Positions 1-9,012 are shown, numbered from the stretch's first letter. The stretch is DNA of 64,000 nucleotides from Streptococcus sp. zg-86 (GCF_017639855.1 NZ_CP072115.1:496001-560000), one strand, 5' to 3'. Numbers and translations are program-made. The notes: a model not told the origin generated them from the letters alone.

Positions 1-8
1 GAAATAGA

Positions 9-23
9 GTAAAGCGCTTTCGT
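9..23. promoter_or_regulatory. Possible CcpA (cre) site upstream of the IdeS-like gene
   Basis: The palindromic core AAAGCGCTTTC lies at 11-21 and matches the centre of catabolite-responsive elements. The outer positions deviate from the consensus, so this is a moderate match. Its position just before the protease gene would fit carbon-source control, but the promoter may start outside the window. Confidence 0.35.
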
Positions 24-80
24 TTCTGCGTAAAATAGGGTATGATAGGGATAAGAAAAGAGATAAGAGAGGGTAGTAAG

Positions 81-2732
81 GTGAGAAATCAAGGGAAATT
101 AATTCGGTTTGCCATTCGGACTTTAACGGTCGGTGTTTGTTCGGCAATGGTCGGTTTATTGGTAGGAATGGTTGGAAGTTCTTCTGTTGAAGCTACAGAA
201 GAAACAGCGAGAGTGCAGTTAACCTACCAATATGTGGCAGAAGACGAATTAGCAGAAACAGAGAAGCAGGTCTTACGGTCAGATTTACCACAAGTGGCTG
301 ACCATTCTGTGACTTACTATTTGGTCTATCGTTTGGACAAGCAAGTCAGTCTCCCCAAAACCGCTAGCCATGCTAGACTTCTTCCCTTGATTGGTGGAGC
401 TTGTTTGCTGGTGATTGCGGTTCGGCAGTTGAAAAAGCAAAGAACAGTAGTTTCGTTATTGTTGTTTACAAGTCTGGGTGGGGTTAGTTTTATTTCACAG
501 GTTGATGCCCTACATGTTTCACTTTTTGCCCAGTATTCGCAGACATTTTTGTTAAATAAGGGAGATGCCTTACCGGATGGTAGGATTCAGATTGACGGCT
601 ATTCCTTTATTGGCTATCTTGAAAAGAGTGGTGAGGAGGAGCTCGTTGCTGATGAATTGACCGCTTCGTCAGAAGTATCTCCTATGGACAAGAGTGTTTC
701 AGAAAAGCATTTTGCAAGTACGGACTCTTCTCCGCTGTTAACAGAGGTATCTAGGATAGCAGTAGCTCAAGCTGTAAGTCCCCAAGTTAACGTATCTTCT
801 GTTCCGTCAAGTGCTGAAAGCCTTGAAACTCCTGCTACCACGAACCCAGCTTCTGAGCCAACAGATACGACAGATATATCAACTACTAAGGAATCTGAAA
901 GCGTAGAAATTATTTCAACTACTCCATCTTCTGATTCTTCCTCGTCAAGTGTTGAAAGCCTTGAAACTCCTGTTGCCACGAACCCAAATTCTGAAGCAAC
1001 TGACACAGCAGAAGCGCCAAATCCCACGGATACAGGAACAGTAGCAATCACACCAGTAACTCCGGCAGATAGTGATTTATCTGCCCCTAATTCATCTTCT
1101 GACACATCGAGTGATGATAGTCTAGAAACTCCTGTTACCACGAACCCAAATTCTGAAGCGGCTGACACAACAGAGGTGCCAAATCCCATGGGTACAGGAA
1201 CAGCCGCCACCGCCCCAGTAACTCCAGCAGATACTGGTTCAGCTCACCCTAATTCATCTTCTGCCACGTCGAGTGATGATAGTCTAGAAACTCCTGTTGC
1301 CACGAACCCCAATTCTGAAGCGGCTGGCACAACAGAAGTGCCAAATCCCACGGATACAGGAACAGTAGCAATCACACCAGTAACTCCGGCAGATAGTGAT
1401 TTATCTGCCCCTAATTCATCTTCTGACACATCAAATGTTGAAAGCCTTGAAACTCCTGTTGCCACGAACCCAGCTTCTGATGCGACTGATACAGCAGAAG
1501 TGCCAAATTCCATGGGTACAGGAACAGCCACTACCACACCAGAAACTCCAGCAGATAGTGATTTATCTGACCCTAATTCATCTTCTGACACATCAAATGT
1601 TGAAAGTATTGAAAATTCTGTCGCACCGCAACCGGGTTCTGATGCGTCAGATTTACCAAATGTTACGGAACCTGAAGATACACCAAATCCTCCAACAGCT
1701 CCAATTCTTTCAGAAGAAAACTTTTCCGAAAAGCCAGATAGCTTATCAGAGGTAGACAGCACAGAAAATGATCAAGATTCGGTTCGTCATATGCTTGAGC
1801 AAGGAACAAACAAGAATATTAGTCAGTATCGTGATGAAGAAGGGGAGCTTCGCTCCATTCTTTGGGCTAAGGGAATACGGCCTCCTCAAATGGGAAATGA
1901 AGGTGATTTCAAAAAGACAATTACTCCAGCTGGTCATAAAACCTATATCGAATACAAGGCGCCTTTTGTCGCAAACCAAGGCTGGTATGATATTAATAAA
2001 TCGACACAGGATACGGCGGATAAAAACTTGTGCTTTGCTGTAACGGCTACCAATATGCTTCATTGGTGGATGGATCAGAATAAGGAGGAGTTGGAAAGGT
2101 ATATCGAAAAACAGGGAAATCCAACTCGAACAGTTGGCGGTCGAACCTATCAGTTGACGGATTTTATCCAGTCGCCACAAGACCAAGAAAATAGTGCGGT
2201 TTATCAATTGTTGAAGAGCTTCTATGCCGGTGGTGGAGGTTACTATACAGATTTAGTGCTGGATTTCTTTATCAATGGCTATCCTCCTCATCGTGGGAAA
2301 AAGCTAGAAGATGACCAGTTGCTTCCTCATGCAAGTGCCGGCCTCTTCTATGATGTCTTTAGCTACCATAGCTTGAGTGAGAGAACTGCTCCAGCAGATT
2401 ATACAGATTTTAGTCAACGCTTGATTGAATTACTCGGTCAAGAACAACTGATTGGAATGGTCTATCCTATTTTGGGAGGAAGTCATATTGTGACCTTGTG
2501 GGGGGCAGAATATGATAGCAATGGGAAACTTGCAGCCGTTTATGTGACAGATTCGGATGACCAATTTAGTCCCCAAGGCGCAATGATTCGCTACCAGGTT
2601 AAAAATGCCAATGGACGACCAAAGATTAGTACAGAGGTGACTGACCCAAACATTGGTGCAGAAGTTCTCTATCTCAATACGCTTGATTTAGGGAAGAAAC
2701 AATGGGAGCAGTATTTCTCAAGGAACAACTAA
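81..2732 (+). CDS. IdeS-family (peptidase C66) immunoglobulin-degrading surface protease with N-terminal sorting-type anchor
   Basis: The protein is a predicted extracellular cysteine protease that cleaves host immunoglobulin; S. suis homologues of this family are IgM-specific. Numbering is from the GTG at 81, chosen because GAGAGGG lies 7 bases upstream; an in-frame ATG at 42 has a poor ribosome site. Residues 1-40 are a YSIRK-like signal peptide (FAIRTLTVGVCSAMVG). LPKTA at about 91-95 is followed by a hydrophobic stretch, a basic cluster (RQLKKQ) and a second hydrophobic segment. A Ser/Thr/Pro/Glu-rich linker with about four 54-residue repeats comes next. The C-terminal protease domain has Cys651 (NLCFAV), His802 (GGSHIV) and Asp824/Asp826 (TDSD); the His-Asp spacing of 22 equals that of IdeS. 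No C-terminal LPXTG is present. The LPXTG-then-membrane order is typical of streptococcal IgA1/ZmpB proteases. The fold assignment is firm, the antibody class is not. Confidence 0.9.
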   Translation: MRNQGKLIRFAIRTLTVGVCSAMVGLLVGMVGSSSVEATEETARVQLTYQYVAEDELAETEKQVLRSDLPQVADHSVTYYLVYRLDKQVSLPKTASHARLLPLIGGACLLVIAVRQLKKQRTVVSLLLFTSLGGVSFISQVDALHVSLFAQYSQTFLLNKGDALPDGRIQIDGYSFIGYLEKSGEEELVADELTASSEVSPMDKSVSEKHFASTDSSPLLTEVSRIAVAQAVSPQVNVSSVPSSAESLETPATTNPASEPTDTTDISTTKESESVEIISTTPSSDSSSSSVESLETPVATNPNSEATDTAEAPNPTDTGTVAITPVTPADSDLSAPNSSSDTSSDDSLETPVTTNPNSEAADTTEVPNPMGTGTAATAPVTPADTGSAHPNSSSATSSDDSLETPVATNPNSEAAGTTEVPNPTDTGTVAITPVTPADSDLSAPNSSSDTSNVESLETPVATNPASDATDTAEVPNSMGTGTATTTPETPADSDLSDPNSSSDTSNVESIENSVAPQPGSDASDLPNVTEPEDTPNPPTAPILSEENFSEKPDSLSEVDSTENDQDSVRHMLEQGTNKNISQYRDEEGELRSILWAKGIRPPQMGNEGDFKKTITPAGHKTYIEYKAPFVANQGWYDINKSTQDTADKNLCFAVTATNMLHWWMDQNKEELERYIEKQGNPTRTVGGRTYQLTDFIQSPQDQENSAVYQLLKSFYAGGGGYYTDLVLDFFINGYPPHRGKKLEDDQLLPHASAGLFYDVFSYHSLSERTAPADYTDFSQRLIELLGQEQLIGMVYPILGGSHIVTLWGAEYDSNGKLAAVYVTDSDDQFSPQGAMIRYQVKNANGRPKISTEVTDPNIGAEVLYLNTLDLGKKQWEQYFSRNN
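963..1620 (+). repeat. 162-bp in-frame tandem repeat in the protease linker
   Basis: The anchor GAAACT (GAAAAT in the last copy) recurs at 963, 1125, 1287, 1449 and 1611, exactly 162 bp apart, encoding a 54-residue unit. An earlier related copy at 825 is 138 bp upstream. Unit ends differ (SSDDS versus SNVES), so the array looks recombined. Copy number is likely to vary between strains, which would change how far the protease domain projects from the cell. Confidence 0.9.
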
Positions 2733-2749
2733 AGAGAGGATGAATGGTT

Positions 2750-3097
2750 ATGAAACAGTTAAGAAAAGATAGTGTATTTCTCCTACTTATATCCTTTATC
2801 TATATGGGATTTCCATTGCTAATCCCCTATATCAGTAGTGATCAACTAGTTCAAAAATCGCTTTATGTCAACCATATTTTGTTCTATATTCCGCTAGTGG
2901 TTTTTCTAGCCTGCCTCATCTATGGACTGATGGATGGCTTCAAAATCCGTTATGCAATCTGTGTGTTCGTACTCTTTCCTTTGACGATTCTTTACTGGAA
3001 AGAATGGATTTTCCTTTACCAAGTAATCTATAGTCTGCTAGCCCTTTTGGGAAATGGACTTGGATACCTGGTGAAGCAAATGTACAAAGAGCAGTGA
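2750..3097 (+). CDS. Small integral membrane protein, unknown function
   Basis: About 115 residues with three to four hydrophobic segments (near residues 8-28, 42-62, 70-88 and 92-108) and a short basic tail. It starts 17 bases after the protease gene with a GAGAGG ribosome site; the ATG at 2750 is better spaced than the one at 2744. The close spacing suggests co-transcription with the protease, so a role in export or membrane handling of the protease is possible but speculative. I do not recognise the family. Confidence 0.7.
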   Translation: MKQLRKDSVFLLLISFIYMGFPLLIPYISSDQLVQKSLYVNHILFYIPLVVFLACLIYGLMDGFKIRYAICVFVLFPLTILYWKEWIFLYQVIYSLLALLGNGLGYLVKQMYKEQ

Positions 3098-3114
3098 AAA
3101 AATCTGCAAAATAC

Positions 3115-3142
3115 TTGAAATTTTGTCTAAAGGTGCTATAAT
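3115..3142 (+). promoter_or_regulatory. Promoter of the T-box/thrS transcript
   Basis: TTGAAA at 3115-3120 and TATAAT at 3137-3142 are separated by 16 bp. Transcription would begin at about 3149, just before the T-box leader. Confidence 0.75.
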
Positions 3143-3148
3143 AACAAT

Positions 3149-3375
3149 CAGAGACAAGTCTGTTAGGACCTTTTTTCAAGAGAGTGCGTGGTTGCTGCAA
3201 ACGCATAAAAAGCCTGATGAGATACTCCTCTCCTAGCTTTTATGAAAACATAAAACGGTTGCTACGATATAGCTGATTCGAGGTGCTAGTTCTATTTGCA
3301 TGAGGTGAATAGTTGGTCAGCACGAATGAAGGTGGAACCACGTTGCGACGTCCTTTTCGGGATGTCGTTTTTTAT
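3149..3375 (+). promoter_or_regulatory. T-box riboswitch leader (threonyl-tRNA responsive)
   Basis: The leader has an AGAGAG-type stem I region followed by GGTTGCTGCAAAC, then the conserved T-box AAGGTGGAACCACG at 3329-3342. A terminator hairpin follows, pairing GCGACGTCC (3345-3353) with GGGATGTCGT (3359-3368) before a T run. The ACT at 3224-3226 in the right arm of stem I is a plausible threonine specifier, which fits the thrS gene downstream. Uncharged tRNA-Thr would be expected to stabilise the antiterminator and allow transcription of the DUF1349 gene and thrS. Confidence 0.9.
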
Positions 3376-3515
3376 GTGAAAAAGGAGATGGACAGATAGT
3401 AGAGGATACTCCATGACAATCAATAGCCGACTCTTTTTACGACTGAAAATAGTACTAAGTGAATGAATGACCGAAGTGGCTGCTTGTTGATGAGTAATAA
3501 GAAAGGAAGAGACCA

Positions 3516-4133
3516 ATGGACCGGATATTTACAGCTGATAAACTCAAGTGGACGAGGGAGCCTGCTGCCTACAATTTATCAGATGAGGAAATAACGATAA
3601 CGACACTGCCACATACAGATCTCTGGCAACGAACCTATTACCATTTCCGTAACGACAATGCTCCTGTGCTACAAATGGAGACAGACGAGGAATTTTTCTC
3701 TTTTGTCGTAAAGACACAGTTTGATAGCAAGCACCGGTTTGATCAATGTGGTGTCGTGGTTTATCTAGATAGTGAAAATTGGCTCAAAGCCTCGATTGAG
3801 TATGAAAATGAGACCATTCAGCATTTGGGGAGTGTTGTGACCAATCAAGGTTATTCAGATTGGGCAACGACGGAGATTGCAGCAGATGTAAGAGAGATGT
3901 GGTATCGTCTGAGCCGCAGAGGTCAGGATTTCCGTCTTGAATGTTCGACAGATGGCCAGCATTTCCAGCAGATGCGGATTTGTCACTTGCATGAAGCGAA
4001 AGAAACCATTTCCTTTGGTATTTATGCCTGCAGTCCGGAAGATTCGTCTTTTACAGCTCGTTTTACCAACCTATCCCTAGGAGAATGCATGTGGCTGGCT
4101 CATGATGGTCAGGCACCGGATGACTTTGTTTAA
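3516..4133 (+). CDS. DUF1349 domain protein (beta-sandwich, concanavalin A-like fold)
   Basis: A 205-residue soluble protein with no signal peptide. The sequence fits DUF1349, a family predicted to form a concanavalin A-like beta-sandwich; motifs such as FDQCGVVVYLDSENWLKASIEY and the final SFGIYACSPEDSSF are typical. It lies between the T-box terminator and thrS and ends 28 bases before the thrS start, so it should share threonyl-tRNA control. Why a sugar-binding-type protein would be co-regulated with a tRNA synthetase is unclear. The ribosome site is GGAAGAG before ATG 3516. Confidence 0.8.
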   Translation: MDRIFTADKLKWTREPAAYNLSDEEITITTLPHTDLWQRTYYHFRNDNAPVLQMETDEEFFSFVVKTQFDSKHRFDQCGVVVYLDSENWLKASIEYENETIQHLGSVVTNQGYSDWATTEIAADVREMWYRLSRRGQDFRLECSTDGQHFQQMRICHLHEAKETISFGIYACSPEDSSFTARFTNLSLGECMWLAHDGQAPDDFV

Positions 4134-4161
4134 ATTGATAACAGAAAATAAGGAGAAAAAC

Positions 4162-6111
4162 ATGATTAAGATTACTTTTCCAGACGGCGCTGTGCGCGAA
4201 TTTGAGTCTGGTGTTACAACCTTTGAGATTGCACAATCAATTAGCAATTCTCTAGCTAAAAAGGCGCTTGCTGGGAAATTCAATGGCAAATTGATTGATA
4301 CCACTCGTGCGATTGTTGAAGATGGCTCACTTGAAATCGTCACTCCAGACCATGAGGATGCGCTTGACATCTTGCGTCACTCAGCAGCCCACTTGTTTGC
4401 GCAGGCGGCTCGTCGCCTTTTCCCAGAAATTCATTTGGGAGTTGGTCCTGCTATTCAAGACGGTTTCTACTATGACACAGACAATGAGGCTGGACAGATT
4501 TCAAACGAAGATTTGGCTGCCATTGAAGAAGAGATGAAGAAAATCGTCAAGGAGAATTTCCCAAGCATTCGTGAGGAAGTGTCAAAGGATCAAGCGCGTG
4601 AGATTTTCAAACACGATCCGTACAAATTGGAACTGATTGAGGAGCATTCAGAGGACGAGGGTGGCTTGACCATTTACCGTCAGGGAGAATATGTAGATCT
4701 TTGCCGTGGTCCTCACGTACCGTCAACTGGTCGTATTCAAGTCTTCCAATTGCTCAATGTAGCAGGTGCTTACTGGCGTGGAAATAGTGATAATGCCATG
4801 ATGCAACGGGTCTATGGTACAGCTTGGTTTGACAAAAACGATTTGAAGAAATACATCCAAATGCGGGAAGAAGCCAAAGAACGTGACCACAGAAAACTTG
4901 GAAAAGAATTAGATCTCTTCATGATTAGTCAGGAAGTAGGACAAGGCTTGCCTTTCTGGTTGCCAAATGGAGCAACGATTCGTCGCACTTTGGAGCGCTA
5001 TATTACGGATAAGGAGTTGGCTTCTGGCTACCAACATGTTTACACTCCACCACTTGCTTCCGTTGAATTGTACAAAACATCTGGTCACTGGGATCACTAT
5101 TCAGAAGATATGTTCCCAACCATGGACATGGGAGACGGTGAGGAATTTGTCCTTCGTCCAATGAATTGTCCACACCACATTCAAGTCTATAAAAATCATG
5201 TTCGTTCTTACCGCGAATTGCCAGTTCGTATTGCTGAGCTTGGTATGATGCACCGCTATGAAAAATCAGGTGCCCTTTCAGGGTTGCAACGGGTCCGTGA
5301 AATGACCTTGAATGATGGTCACATTTTCGTTGCCCCAGAGCAGATTCAAGAAGAATTTAAACGGGCGCTTCAATTGATTATTGATGTGTATGCAGATTTC
5401 AATTTGACAGATTACCGTTTCCGTCTTTCTTATCGTGATCCGGAAGATACGCATAAATATTACGATAATGATGAAATGTGGGAAAATGCTCAAGCCATGT
5501 TAAAAGCAGCCATGGATGACATGGAATTGGATTATTTTGAAGCAGAAGGAGAAGCTGCTTTCTACGGTCCAAAATTGGATATTCAAGTGAAAACAGCTCT
5601 TGGAAATGAAGAAACCTTATCGACTATTCAGCTGGATTTCTTGCTTCCAGAACGCTTTAATTTAAGCTATATTGGAGCAGACGGAGAAGAACACCGCCCA
5701 GTTATGATTCACCGTGGTGTTATCTCTACCATGGAGCGTTTTACTGCTATCTTGATTGAAACCTATAAAGGTGCCTTCCCAACTTGGCTTGCCCCAACTC
5801 AGGTCACCTTGATTCCTGTTTCTAATGAAAAACATGTGGACTACGCTTGGGAAGTCGCTAAAGAATTGCAAAATCATGGTGTGCGTGCCGTTGTTGATGA
5901 ACGAAATGAAAAAATGCAGTACAAGATTCGCCAAAGTCAAACTGGGAAAATTCCATACCAATTGATTGTCGGAGATAAGGAAATGGAAGACCGTGCGGTT
6001 AACATTCGTCGCTATGGACACAAGGAAACGCAGACAGTGAGTCTTGCAGACTTCAAAGAGCAAATCTTGGCAGATATTGCAAACTACTCTCGCGCCCCAA
6101 AAGATGTTTAG
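4162..6111 (+). CDS. thrS: Threonyl-tRNA synthetase
   Basis: Class II synthetase that attaches threonine to tRNA-Thr. The 649-residue length matches the family. It has an N-terminal TGS domain (about residues 1-60), the SAD editing domain (HSAAHLFAQAARRLFP, with the HxxxH-type metal site and the LCRGPH motif), a catalytic core with motif 2 (MMHRYEKSGALSGLQRVREM) and motif 3 (MIHRGVISTMERF), and a C-terminal anticodon-binding domain ending in SLADFKEQILADI. The ATG at 4162 is preceded by AAGGAG. An in-frame upstream ATG at 4102 overlaps the DUF1349 gene and lacks a ribosome site. Control is by the T-box at 3149. Confidence 0.98.
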   Translation: MIKITFPDGAVREFESGVTTFEIAQSISNSLAKKALAGKFNGKLIDTTRAIVEDGSLEIVTPDHEDALDILRHSAAHLFAQAARRLFPEIHLGVGPAIQDGFYYDTDNEAGQISNEDLAAIEEEMKKIVKENFPSIREEVSKDQAREIFKHDPYKLELIEEHSEDEGGLTIYRQGEYVDLCRGPHVPSTGRIQVFQLLNVAGAYWRGNSDNAMMQRVYGTAWFDKNDLKKYIQMREEAKERDHRKLGKELDLFMISQEVGQGLPFWLPNGATIRRTLERYITDKELASGYQHVYTPPLASVELYKTSGHWDHYSEDMFPTMDMGDGEEFVLRPMNCPHHIQVYKNHVRSYRELPVRIAELGMMHRYEKSGALSGLQRVREMTLNDGHIFVAPEQIQEEFKRALQLIIDVYADFNLTDYRFRLSYRDPEDTHKYYDNDEMWENAQAMLKAAMDDMELDYFEAEGEAAFYGPKLDIQVKTALGNEETLSTIQLDFLLPERFNLSYIGADGEEHRPVMIHRGVISTMERFTAILIETYKGAFPTWLAPTQVTLIPVSNEKHVDYAWEVAKELQNHGVRAVVDERNEKMQYKIRQSQTGKIPYQLIVGDKEMEDRAVNIRRYGHKETQTVSLADFKEQILADIANYSRAPKDV

Positions 6112-6292
6112 GTAGCGGAGCAACAATCGAACTTTCGAAGCAATCGATTTTGTTGTGATACCCCACACAGTTGATGAAATCTTCAGCTATGTCTGAAATT
6201 ATGTTAGCATAGACAAAACAATAGGGGCTGAGAAAACTCGGTTCCTATTATGTTATAGTTTCTCGTTTTTGGATACCCAATCGCTACTCAAT

Positions 6293-6405
6293 GAAGTATA
6301 GTGAATTGAATAAAGGTTAGGACATCGTTAAGTCGCTTTGATGAACGCCAGTTCTATCTACAGCTCCTTGCTTTGTCCCATTCCTTTCTCAATCCACTAT
6401 AACTC
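6293..6405. repeat. MITE-like element with about 31-bp imperfect terminal inverted repeats
   Basis: The left end (GAAGTATAGTGAATTGAATA...) and the reverse complement of the right end (GAGTTATAGTGGATTGAGAA...) agree at about 25 of 31 positions. The element is about 110 bp, has no coding capacity, and fills much of the 330-bp gap between thrS and the next gene. I see no second copy of these ends in the window. Confidence 0.6.
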
Positions 6406-6440
6406 TATGAATAGTTTTTAGAATTGGAAAGGAGGAAATC

Positions 6441-7454
6441 ATGTGGCAAATCTTATCGAAACGCAAGTGGGAATTTAGCCAGATAGGACTAGAAGAACGC
6501 TACCGTGTAGCAGGGCAATTTTTAGCTCTAAAGGCTCAAGGCTGGTCAGATGAGGTATTAGCGAATATAGTAGAACGACAGCTAGATTTGAGTGACAGTC
6601 GGATTGGCTCAGCTTTGTTTCGTGAGCTGTGGCAGTTGGAAAAAAATTATTTGCCTCCTAGACAGCTCTTGGAGATTGTCATTGCTATCGTGGGAATGCC
6701 AGACGATGTGTCAGGAGAATTGGCTGAAAATCAAGCCCTAGTCGCTCGTTTTCATCCGAATCTTGCTCCTCATGATCCTTTTTGGTGGGACTTGTCCCAT
6801 GTTGTTGATCAAACCTTTCCAGGAACGAGTATGGCAGAAAAAGACTTACTGGCAAGGCAAGTCCATCAACTGCGTTATGTCATCTCTAGTCAGCAGGCCG
6901 AGTATGTCCGCCAGCATGTGAAAAAAGTGGGAGAAACAGATAGTCGTGCCCTTGTTCGTTATCTGCGAAAAATCTATCCTTGGTGGTCTTGGAAGAAGGA
7001 TTATACAATTGGAACGTCTGCTCGCTTGCATAACAAGCTCAAGTTTGAAAATGGTGAAAAGCGGTATCCGTCAGGCTATTCGTCCTTTAATATCAAGATT
7101 TTGATTCATTTTCATACGGAATTTATCCTTGACAGTAAAGGTAATTTTCTCAATGAAATGGATGCTCAGAAAGTAGACGAAATCGGGATTGTCAATGGGG
7201 CTAGTTTTAACTATGGCAAGGCTGGTAAACGCCACTGGGACTTGGATGTTGATACGGTTGGCCCTCATGATCCCGTTTTTCGAAATCAAGCTACCAAAGG
7301 CTTTCGAGCGCCCAATCGTAGTGGCAAATGTGAAGCTGATTATGACCGTAGCTATTTTAACCCGCAAGGATTGTATGCGGAAAATGCCCTATCCAATTAT
7401 CAACAGACCAAGCTAGTCGTGAGAGAGTTTAAACGCATGATGTGGAGAGGTTGA
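6441..7454 (+). CDS. Streptococcal DUF3114-like protein, function unknown
   Basis: A 337-residue soluble protein, with no signal peptide or membrane segment. The N-terminal third is helical and leucine-rich. The C-terminal part holds aromatic, histidine-rich and charged motifs (KILIHFHTEFILDSKGNFLNE, then a DYDRSYFNPQG segment) that resemble the streptococcal DUF3114 family; that assignment is from memory and tentative. GGAAAGGAGG lies directly upstream. The NTF2-like gene follows within 50 bases, so the two probably form an operon. No enzymatic motif is evident. Confidence 0.65.
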   Translation: MWQILSKRKWEFSQIGLEERYRVAGQFLALKAQGWSDEVLANIVERQLDLSDSRIGSALFRELWQLEKNYLPPRQLLEIVIAIVGMPDDVSGELAENQALVARFHPNLAPHDPFWWDLSHVVDQTFPGTSMAEKDLLARQVHQLRYVISSQQAEYVRQHVKKVGETDSRALVRYLRKIYPWWSWKKDYTIGTSARLHNKLKFENGEKRYPSGYSSFNIKILIHFHTEFILDSKGNFLNEMDAQKVDEIGIVNGASFNYGKAGKRHWDLDVDTVGPHDPVFRNQATKGFRAPNRSGKCEADYDRSYFNPQGLYAENALSNYQQTKLVVREFKRMMWRG

Positions 7455-7504
7455 AATTTCCTTTTAATCCATGTCAAAAATGTTATCATGAGGAGGAGGT
7501 TCTG

Positions 7505-7873
7505 TTGCTGGACATATCGTCGTTTGTGACAGCTGTAGTGGCACAAGAGGAGGAAAAACTCAGAAGCTATTTTGCCGAGGAGGCTGTAGTCCGATGGCCC
7601 TGCACCAATGAATGTTTTTCTGTGGATGAATATATCCGAGCGAATTGTGACTATCCTGGCAACTGGGATGGGGAAATCGAACGTATGGAAGAGGTAGGGG
7701 ATACGATTATTATCGTCACGCGTGTTTTTCCTGTTGACAAATCTTTTTCTGTTCATGCGGTCAGCTTTCTGAAACTTCAAGATGATGTGATTGTGGAGCT
7801 GGACGAATATTGGGCAGACGATGGCAAAGTGCCGGACTGGCGTAAACAGATGAACATTGGAAAGCCGATTTGA
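7505..7873 (+). CDS. NTF2/SnoaL-like small protein
   Basis: About 122 residues with the pattern of the nuclear-transport-factor-2/SnoaL alpha+beta barrel: an N-terminal helix, YFAEEAVVRWPCTNECFSVDEYIRANC, a strand-rich middle, then VIVELDEYWADDGKVPDWR. Proteins of this fold bind or convert small ligands, but no active-site residue can be assigned. I prefer the TTG at 7505 because GAGGAGGAGG sits 5 bases upstream. The open frame reaches back to an ATG at 7442, which overlaps the previous gene and has a weak ribosome site. Confidence 0.7.
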   Translation: MLDISSFVTAVVAQEEEKLRSYFAEEAVVRWPCTNECFSVDEYIRANCDYPGNWDGEIERMEEVGDTIIIVTRVFPVDKSFSVHAVSFLKLQDDVIVELDEYWADDGKVPDWRKQMNIGKPI

Positions 7874-7882
7874 TAAATAGGG

Positions 7883-7915
7883 AACAACCGCTGAAAAGAT
7901 TCTTCAGCGGTTGTT
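7883..7915. terminator. Bidirectional terminator between convergent genes
   Basis: AACAACCGCTGAA at 7883-7895 pairs perfectly with TTCAGCGGTTGTT at 7903-7915, giving a 13-bp stem between the NTF2-like gene and adhP, which converge here. Confidence 0.85.
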
Positions 7916-7941
7916 GGATATTATTAACTATAGAAAATTGA

Positions 7942-8958
7942 TTAGTGTGTAAAGTCAAGAACCATACGGCCTTGGATTGTACCAGCAGTCATTTCATCAA
8001 AGACAGCAGGAGCATCTTCAACTGGTCGAGTTTGAACAACTGGGACAACTAGTCCTTCTGCACCAAATTGGAAGGCTTCTTCGAGGTCTTTACGAGTTCC
8101 AACGAGCGATCCAACAACTTGAATACCGTCAAGAACGGTCTTGACGATGCTGAGGTCCATCATTTCAGACGGAAGACCAACAGCTACGACACGGCCACCA
8201 GCGCGGACACTATCTACTGCTTGGTTAAAGGCAACTTTTGAGACAGCTGTTACAACAGCAGAGTGCGCACCACCAGTTTTTTCTTGAATCAGACCAGCTA
8301 CATCTTCCACCTCATGTCCATTGATGACAATGTCGGCACCAACCTGTTTGGCTAATTCCAATTTATCATTATTGATATCAATAGCAATAACATGGGCATT
8401 GAAGACTTTCTTTGCATACTGAACAGCCAAGTTTCCTAGTCCCCCTGCTCCAAATAGAGCAATCCATTGTCCTGGTTCGAGGTGTGCTTCTTTGATAGCT
8501 TTGTAAGTGGTTACGCCGGCACAAGTAATGGAACTAGCCTGTGCTGGGTCAAGATTTTCAGGAACTTTGACAGCGTAGTCGGCAGTCACAATACATTGTT
8601 CTGCCATTCCTCCATCAACAGAGTAACCAGCATTTTTTACCGTACGGCAGAGCGTTTCACGACCTGTATTGCAGTATTCACAAGCACCACAACCTTCGAA
8701 GAACCAAGCTACACTAACACGATCGCCGACTTTCAAACTTTTCACATCTGGAGCGATTTCTTTGACAATCCCAATTCCTTCATGTCCAAGGATACGACCA
8801 GGAACCTGACCGAAATCACCATGAGCTACGTGTAGGTCTGTATGGCAGACACCACAATATTCAATTTCAACGAGAGCTTCCCCTGTTTCAAGCGGACGCA
8901 GTTCTTTTTCGACTACTTCTACACCAGTAGATTCAGAGTTTACAACAACAGCTTTCAT
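7942..8958 (-). CDS. adhP: Zinc-dependent alcohol dehydrogenase AdhP
   Basis: Medium-chain NAD-dependent alcohol dehydrogenase converting ethanol or propanol to the aldehyde, or the reverse during fermentation. At 338 residues it has the family length. Visible motifs are the catalytic zinc ligands CGVCHTDLH and GHEGIG, the structural zinc cluster CGACEYCNTGRETLC, and the Rossmann motif GAGGLG. The start MKAVVV at 8958 is preceded by GGAGGAAACGTT; the longer frame to 8991 adds a non-conserved tail. Monocistronic, with a shared terminator downstream. A possible cre site upstream would give catabolite control. Confidence 0.96.
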   Translation of the reverse strand: MKAVVVNSESTGVEVVEKELRPLETGEALVEIEYCGVCHTDLHVAHGDFGQVPGRILGHEGIGIVKEIAPDVKSLKVGDRVSVAWFFEGCGACEYCNTGRETLCRTVKNAGYSVDGGMAEQCIVTADYAVKVPENLDPAQASSITCAGVTTYKAIKEAHLEPGQWIALFGAGGLGNLAVQYAKKVFNAHVIAIDINNDKLELAKQVGADIVINGHEVEDVAGLIQEKTGGAHSAVVTAVSKVAFNQAVDSVRAGGRVVAVGLPSEMMDLSIVKTVLDGIQVVGSLVGTRKDLEEAFQFGAEGLVVPVVQTRPVEDAPAVFDEMTAGTIQGRMVLDFTH

Positions 8959-9012
8959 AACGTTTCCTCCGGTTTGTTTTGATATGTTCATTATATCACA
9001 AACTTTTTAAAA

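Noticed and set aside
767..1762. Long leftward frames within the protease repeat region
   Set aside because: They are antisense to the S/T/P/E-rich repeats, have no ribosome site, and follow from the codon bias of the repeats.
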